Source: an uncultured Pseudomonadota bacterium (GTDB taxonomy: Bacteria > Pseudomonadota > Gammaproteobacteria > Burkholderiales > SG8-39). From it: a stretch of DNA of 23,445 bases. Below are positions 19,186 to 23,445 of this stretch, in pieces (positions within the stretch are counted from its first letter, which is position 1; every line of letters begins with the position of its first letter). A model generated the notes under the pieces. That model worked only from the letters and a program-made list of their open reading frames with translations. It was not told where the DNA came from and did not search any database. The DNA lies in assembly GCA_903909415.1 (NCBI GenBank), contig CAIVVS010000193.1:1-23445 (forward strand), given 5' to 3'. Position numbers and translations under genes: made by a program.

Positions 19186-21078
19186 ATGCAGTTTCCGAGC
19201 AGCTTCGATGTGATCGTGGTGGGTGGCGGCCATGCCGGCACCGAGGCCGCGCTGGCGGCTGCGCGCTCGGGCGCGGCGACCCTGCTGCTGACCCACAACA
19301 TCGAGACCCTGGGCCAGATGTCATGCAACCCGTCGATCGGCGGGATAGGCAAGGGTCACCTGGTCCGGGAAGTGGACGCGCTGGGCGGGGCGATGGCGAT
19401 CGCCACGGACGAGGGCGGGATCCAGTTCCGCACCCTGAATTCCAGCAAGGGCCCGGCGGTCCGGGCCACCCGGGCGCAGGCCGACCGCATCCTGTACAAG
19501 GCGGCGATCCGCCGCCGGCTGGAGAACCAGCCCAACCTGACCCTGTTCCAGCAGGCGGTGGATGACCTGATCCTGGACGGCGACCGGGTCGCCGGGGTGG
19601 TGACCCAGCTCGGCATCCGCTTCACCGGCCGGACCGTGGTCCTGACCACCGGCACCTTCCTGGCCGGGCTGATCCATGTCGGCCTGCAGAATTACCAGGC
19701 GGGCAGGGCGGGCGACCCGCCGGCGATCAGCCTCGCGGCGCGGTTGCGGGAGCTGAACCTGCCGGTCGGCCGTCTGAAAACCGGCACCCCGCCCCGGCTG
19801 GACGGCCGGACCATCGACTATTCGGTGATGACCGAGCAGCCCGGGGACGATCCGGAACCGGTGTTTTCCTTCATGGGCCGGCGCGACATGCACCCGCGCC
19901 AGCTGCCGTGCTGGATCACCCACACCACCGAGCGCACCCACGCCATCATCCGCGGCGGCCTGGACCGCTCGCCGATGTACACCGGCAAGATCGAGGGCGT
20001 CGGCCCGCGCTACTGCCCGTCCATCGAGGACAAGATCCACCGCTTCGCCGGCAAGGCCTCGCACCAGATTTTCCTGGAACCCGAGGGGCTGGAGACCCAC
20101 GAGGTCTACCCGAACGGGGTGTCCACCTCGCTGCCGTTCGACGTCCAGATCGCGCTGGTCCGGTCGATTCCGGGCCTGGAAAACGTCCATATCCTGCGCC
20201 CTGGGTACGCCATCGAATACGATTATTTCGATCCCCGCGGTTTGAAACCATCCTTGGAAACCAAGCCAATTCAAGGACTTATGTTCGCAGGGCAAATAAA
20301 CGGCACGACCGGCTACGAAGAAGCGGCGGCGCAAGGCCTGCTGGCCGGGATCAACGCGGCGCGGATCGCGCGCGGCGAGGAACCGTGGTGCCCGCGGCGC
20401 GACGAGGCCTACCTCGGCGTGCTGGTGGACGACCTGGTCACGCGCGGCGTGTCCGAGCCCTACCGGATGTTCACCAGCCGCGCCGAGTACCGGCTGATGC
20501 TGCGCGAGGACAACGCCGACCTGCGCCTGACCGAAACCGGCCGGCGCCTCGGCCTGGTGGACGACGCGCGCTGGGAGGCGTTCGAGGCCAAGCGCGAGGC
20601 CATTGCCCGCGAGCAGGAGCGCCTGCGTGCCACCTGGGTGAACCCGCGCATGCTGCCGGCCGAAGATGCGAAGCGCGTGCTCGGCCAGGCGATGGAACGC
20701 GAGTATTCGCTGGCCGACCTGCTCAAGCGTCCCGATGTGACCTACGCGGCGCTGATGAGCCTGCCCGGCGCGTCGCCGGCAGAAGGTACGCCGCTGACTG
20801 ATCCCATCGTGATCGAGCAACTTGAAATCCAGGCCAAGTACGCCGGCTACATCGAGCGCCAGAAGGACGAGGTCGCGCGCAACGAGACCAACGAGTCCCT
20901 GGTGCTGCCGGAAGCCCTCGACTACAAGGACGTGCCCGGCCTGTCGAATGAGGTGCGCCAGAAGCTCGCGGCAGCGCGCCCGCGCACGCTGGGCCAGGCC
21001 TCGCGCCTGCAGGGCATCACGCCGGCGGCGGTGTCCATCCTGCTGGTGCACCTCAAGCGCCAGCGCACGGCGGCATGA
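19186..21078 (+). CDS. mnmG: tRNA uridine-5-carboxymethylaminomethyl(34) synthesis enzyme MnmG
   Basis: FAD-dependent partner of MnmE (also called GidA) in wobble-uridine modification of tRNA. The 630 residues match E. coli (629). The FAD-binding [14 protein letters not shown] lies at about residues 9-22, followed by [14 protein letters not shown], then [28 protein letters not shown] and [13 protein letters not shown]. The helical C-terminal domain ends with LPEALDYKD and [16 protein letters not shown]. The ATG at 19186 has GAGGA nine bases upstream and gives the standard N-terminus. Its stop overlaps the rsmG ATG by four bases (ATGA). A stretch of about 60 bp (20241-20300, residues 353-372) is about 40% GC with codons such as ATA, CTT and CAA that are rare around it. 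The encoded protein is nevertheless conserved and normal there. Confidence 0.97.
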   Translation: MQFPSSFDVIVVGGGHAGTEAALAAARSGAATLLLTHNIETLGQMSCNPSIGGIGKGHLVREVDALGGAMAIATDEGGIQFRTLNSSKGPAVRATRAQADRILYKAAIRRRLENQPNLTLFQQAVDDLILDGDRVAGVVTQLGIRFTGRTVVLTTGTFLAGLIHVGLQNYQAGRAGDPPAISLAARLRELNLPVGRLKTGTPPRLDGRTIDYSVMTEQPGDDPEPVFSFMGRRDMHPRQLPCWITHTTERTHAIIRGGLDRSPMYTGKIEGVGPRYCPSIEDKIHRFAGKASHQIFLEPEGLETHEVYPNGVSTSLPFDVQIALVRSIPGLENVHILRPGYAIEYDYFDPRGLKPSLETKPIQGLMFAGQINGTTGYEEAAAQGLLAGINAARIARGEEPWCPRRDEAYLGVLVDDLVTRGVSEPYRMFTSRAEYRLMLREDNADLRLTETGRRLGLVDDARWEAFEAKREAIAREQERLRATWVNPRMLPAEDAKRVLGQAMEREYSLADLLKRPDVTYAALMSLPGASPAEGTPLTDPIVIEQLEIQAKYAGYIERQKDEVARNETNESLVLPEALDYKDVPGLSNEVRQKLAAARPRTLGQASRLQGITPAAVSILLVHLKRQRTAA

Positions 21079-21776
21079 ACATGGCGACTGCCATGCAGGC
21101 CGATCCGCTCGCGCCGCAACTGCATGCAGGTGTTGCTGCTCTGAACGTCGGCCTGTCCGCCGACCAGGAAGCGACCCTGCTCGCCTACCTGCGGCTGATG
21201 GAAAAGTGGAACCGCACCCACAACCTCACCTCGATCCGCGAGCCGGAGCGCATGGTGTCGGCGCACCTGCTGGACAGCCTCGCGGTCATTCCCGCACTGC
21301 CCCTGCTCCAAGGCGCCACTCAGGTCACGACGGTCATCGACGTCGGCACCGGCGGCGGCCTGCCCGGCATGGCGCTGGCCGTCGCGCGCCCCGACCTGCA
21401 GGTCACGCTGCTGGACAGCATCCAGAAGAAGACCGCCTTCCTGCGCCAGGCCGTGGGCGAACTCGGCATCGGCAACGTCACTGTGGTGGCCTCGCGCGCC
21501 GAGGAACATCGTCCGGCGCAGGGCTACGACCTGGTGATCTGCCGCGCGTTCTCTGAACTCGCGGAGTTCGCGCGCCTCGCTGGCCACATGGTGGCCGATG
21601 GGATCAATGAGGGCGGCTGGCTCGCCGCGATGAAGGGCGTGCACCCGGATGAGGAAATCGCGAAGCTGGGCGCAGCCTGGCGCGTGGATCGTGTCGTGAA
21701 ACTTGCGGTGCCCGGGCTGGATGCCGAGCGCCACCTTGTACTGATGCAGCGCGCCACCGGGAACGGACCATCATGA
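21075..21776 (+). CDS. rsmG: 16S rRNA (guanine(527)-N7)-methyltransferase RsmG
   Basis: Methylates N7 of G527 in the 530 loop of 16S rRNA, using SAM; loss gives low-level streptomycin resistance in other bacteria. 233 residues (formerly GidB). The N-terminal part has [30 protein letters not shown], a family signature. The SAM-binding motif [16 protein letters not shown] lies at about 87-102, followed by [16 protein letters not shown] and [12 protein letters not shown]. The start overlaps the mnmG stop (ATGA) and its own stop overlaps the parA start (ATGA), so translation is probably coupled along the operon. MNMATAM offers several methionines; the first fits the overlap but Met3 or Met7 cannot be excluded. 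Confidence 0.96.
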   Translation: MNMATAMQADPLAPQLHAGVAALNVGLSADQEATLLAYLRLMEKWNRTHNLTSIREPERMVSAHLLDSLAVIPALPLLQGATQVTTVIDVGTGGGLPGMALAVARPDLQVTLLDSIQKKTAFLRQAVGELGIGNVTVVASRAEEHRPAQGYDLVICRAFSELAEFARLAGHMVADGINEGGWLAAMKGVHPDEEIAKLGAAWRVDRVVKLAVPGLDAERHLVLMQRATGNGPS

Positions 21777-22576
21777 CCCGCACCACGACACGCACCATCG
21801 CCATCACCAACCAGAAGGGCGGCGTGGGCAAGACCACGACCACCGTGAACCTCGCCGCCGGCCTGGTGGAAGCCGGCAAGCGTGTGCTGCTGGTGGACCT
21901 GGATCCGCAGGGCAACGCGACCATGGGATCGGGCCTGGACAAGCGCGCGCTCGACACCACCGTCTACCACGTGCTGCTGGGCCTGGCGACGGCAGAGGCG
22001 GTGCGCAAGCCGGCAGGCTCCGGTGGCTATGACGTGCTTCCGTCCAACCGCGACCTCGCCGGCGCAGAAGTGGAGATGGTCGAACTCGAGCATCGCGAGA
22101 CGCGGCTCAAGGCGGCGCTCGCGCCCATCGCCGCGCAGTACGACTACATCCTGCTCGACTGCCCGCCCTCGCTGTCCATGCTGACGGTGAATGCGCTGGT
22201 GGCCTCGGACACGGTGATGATCCCGATGCAGTGCGAGTACTACGCGTTGGAAGGCCTGACCGACCTGGTGAACACCGTCAAGCGGGTGCGCGAGAAGCTC
22301 AACCCGTCGCTGGAGATCGAGGGCCTGCTGCGCACCATGTTCGACCCGCGCAACACGCTGGCGCAGCAGGTCTCGGACGACCTGAAGTCGCACTTCGGCG
22401 ACAAGGTCTACGCCACCGTGATCCCGCGCAACGTGCGCCTGGCCGAGGCGCCCGGCTTCGGTGCGCCGGCGGTGAGCCTGGACCGCGCCTGCAAGGGCTC
22501 GCAGGCCTATGTCGCGCTGGCCTGGGAAGTGATCACGCGCAACGGCGCGCAAGCCATCGCCGCGCAGCCGGCCTGA
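21773..22576 (+). CDS. parA: Chromosome-partitioning ATPase ParA (Soj type)
   Basis: ATPase that binds DNA nonspecifically as an ATP dimer and moves ParB-parS complexes to segregate the newly copied origin. 267 residues. The deviant Walker A KGGVGKTT lies at about 15-22, with its signature first lysine. VLLVDLDPQGNAT (about 38-50) and YILLDCPPSLSMLT (Walker B region) follow. It has no N-terminal DNA-binding extension, which marks it as the small chromosomal Soj type rather than a P1-plasmid ParA. It overlaps rsmG by four bases and is followed by parB after 16 bp. Two parS sites lie 2.7 kb upstream. Confidence 0.97.
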   Translation: MTRTTTRTIAITNQKGGVGKTTTTVNLAAGLVEAGKRVLLVDLDPQGNATMGSGLDKRALDTTVYHVLLGLATAEAVRKPAGSGGYDVLPSNRDLAGAEVEMVELEHRETRLKAALAPIAAQYDYILLDCPPSLSMLTVNALVASDTVMIPMQCEYYALEGLTDLVNTVKRVREKLNPSLEIEGLLRTMFDPRNTLAQQVSDDLKSHFGDKVYATVIPRNVRLAEAPGFGAPAVSLDRACKGSQAYVALAWEVITRNGAQAIAAQPA

Positions 22577-22592
22577 GCCGAGAGGGACAACC

Positions 22593-23445
22593 ATGGCCAC
22601 ACGCATCAAGGGACTGGGACGCGGGCTGGACGCGCTGCTGGGCGTGCAGAACGCCGTGCCGCAGGGCGAGTCCGGCACGCAGGCAGCGCCGGTCGGCGAC
22701 ATGCTGGCGACGCTGGCGATAGACCGGCTGCAGCGCGGCAAGTACCAGCCGCGCACGAAGATGGACGAGGCCTCGCTGAACGAGCTGGCCGAATCGATCC
22801 GCAGCCAGGGCCTGATGCAGCCCATCCTGGTCCGTCCCATCGGTGGCTCGGGCGACAGCACCCGCTACGAAATCATCGCCGGCGAGCGCCGCTGGCGCGC
22901 CGCGCAGATCGCCGGCCTGCCGGATGTGCCGGTGGTGATCCGGGAAGTGCCGGACCAGGCCGCCGCGGCCATGGCCCTGATCGAGAACATCCAGCGCGAG
23001 GACCTGGGACCGCTGGAGGAAGCCGCCGGCGTGCAGCGCCTGGTGGCGGAATTCAACCTCACCCACGAGCAGGCGGCGCAGGCCATTGGCCGCTCGCGCG
23101 CGGCCACCACCAACCTGCTGCGCTTGCTGCAGCTGTCGCGCCCGGTGCAGGCGCTGCTGAACGACGGCAAGCTGGAGATGGGCCATGCGCGCGCGCTGCT
23201 CGCGCTCACTGGCCACCAGCAGGAGACGGTGGCCAACCAGGTAGCCGAGGCCGGCATGTCGGTGCGCCAGACCGAGAAGCTGGTGCAGGACATCCTCAAC
23301 CCGAACCCGCGCGTGCCGAAGAAAAAGCTCACGCCGCGCGACATCGCGCGCTTCGCCGAGGAACTGGCCGAGCGCATGGGCACCAAGGTCGAGATCAAGA
23401 CCGGCGCCAAGGGGCGCGGCCGGCTGGTGATCCATTACTCCAGCA
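22593..23445 (+). CDS. parB: Chromosome-partitioning protein ParB, 3'-truncated by window end
   Basis: CTP-dependent DNA clamp that loads at parS, spreads, and stimulates ParA. The visible 284 residues lack only the last part, probably some of the C-terminal dimer domain. The start RIKGLGRGLDALLG carries the conserved ParA-stimulating basic segment. The CTP-binding region includes the arginine patch GERRWRA (about 97-103) and the ENIQR motif (131-135). The helix-turn-helix that reads parS is around LTHEQAAQAIGRSRAATTNLL (about 156-176). The ATG at 22593 has a strong AGAGGGA ribosome site. It sits at the end of mnmG-rsmG-parA-parB, near two perfect parS sites that are its expected targets. Confidence 0.97.
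   Translation, partial: MATRIKGLGRGLDALLGVQNAVPQGESGTQAAPVGDMLATLAIDRLQRGKYQPRTKMDEASLNELAESIRSQGLMQPILVRPIGGSGDSTRYEIIAGERRWRAAQIAGLPDVPVVIREVPDQAAAAMALIENIQREDLGPLEEAAGVQRLVAEFNLTHEQAAQAIGRSRAATTNLLRLLQLSRPVQALLNDGKLEMGHARALLALTGHQQETVANQVAEAGMSVRQTEKLVQDILNPNPRVPKKKLTPRDIARFAEELAERMGTKVEIKTGAKGRGRLVIHYSS

Overview
The window is a strongly GC-rich bacterial chromosome segment carrying the conserved replication-origin neighbourhood. The organism is most likely a betaproteobacterium of the order Burkholderiales, plausibly Alcaligenaceae/Bordetella-like. This is inferred from four things: dnaA-dnaN-gyrB without recF; the order rpmH-rnpA-yidD-yidC-mnmE; mnmG-rsmG-parA-parB a few kb away; and a Bug/TctC-type periplasmic binding protein, a family greatly expanded in that order. 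GC content and family assignments were judged by eye; no database search was run.

Left part (1-7580): the 3' part of a topoisomerase III-like gene (topB, + strand, cut by the window edge) meets gyrB tail to tail. gyrB, dnaN and dnaA lie on the minus strand and are transcribed leftwards from dnaA. The dnaA-rpmH gap (7581-7733) holds a perfect DnaA box, an imperfect one, a near-consensus rpmH promoter and a plausible dnaA promoter whose -35 overlaps the perfect box. It is also the point where transcription turns from leftward to rightward, so it is the best candidate in the window for oriC.

Central part (7734-11497): rpmH, rnpA, yidD, yidC and mnmE run rightwards, tightly packed or overlapping. 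Together they supply ribosomal protein L34, the RNase P protein, two membrane-insertion factors and a tRNA-modification GTPase. A terminator follows mnmE and overlaps the 3' end of the opposing gene.

Variable block (11514-18753): between mnmE and mnmG lie a small methyltransferase of unknown role, a Bug-type binding protein, an AbrB-family membrane protein broken by a one-base frameshift, GTP-dependent PEP carboxykinase (pckG) with a strong terminator, a class-III aminotransferase, and a TAXI-type TRAP binding protein. Both binding proteins lack their usual membrane permeases in this window.

Right part (18754-23445): a 432-bp intergenic region carries an AT-rich palindrome, a hairpin with a repeated arm, two perfect 16-bp parS sites and a candidate mnmG promoter. 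It is followed by mnmG-rsmG-parA-parB with ATGA overlaps and parB cut off by the window end. parS, ParA and ParB form the chromosome segregation system of the origin region. MnmE and MnmG, encoded on either side of the variable block, act as one tRNA wobble-uridine modification complex.

I found no CRISPR array, insertion sequence, tRNA or rRNA, and no clear evidence of a new system. The points most worth a second look are the low-GC patch inside mnmG, the palindrome/hairpin/parS region upstream of mnmG, and the frameshifted abrB gene.
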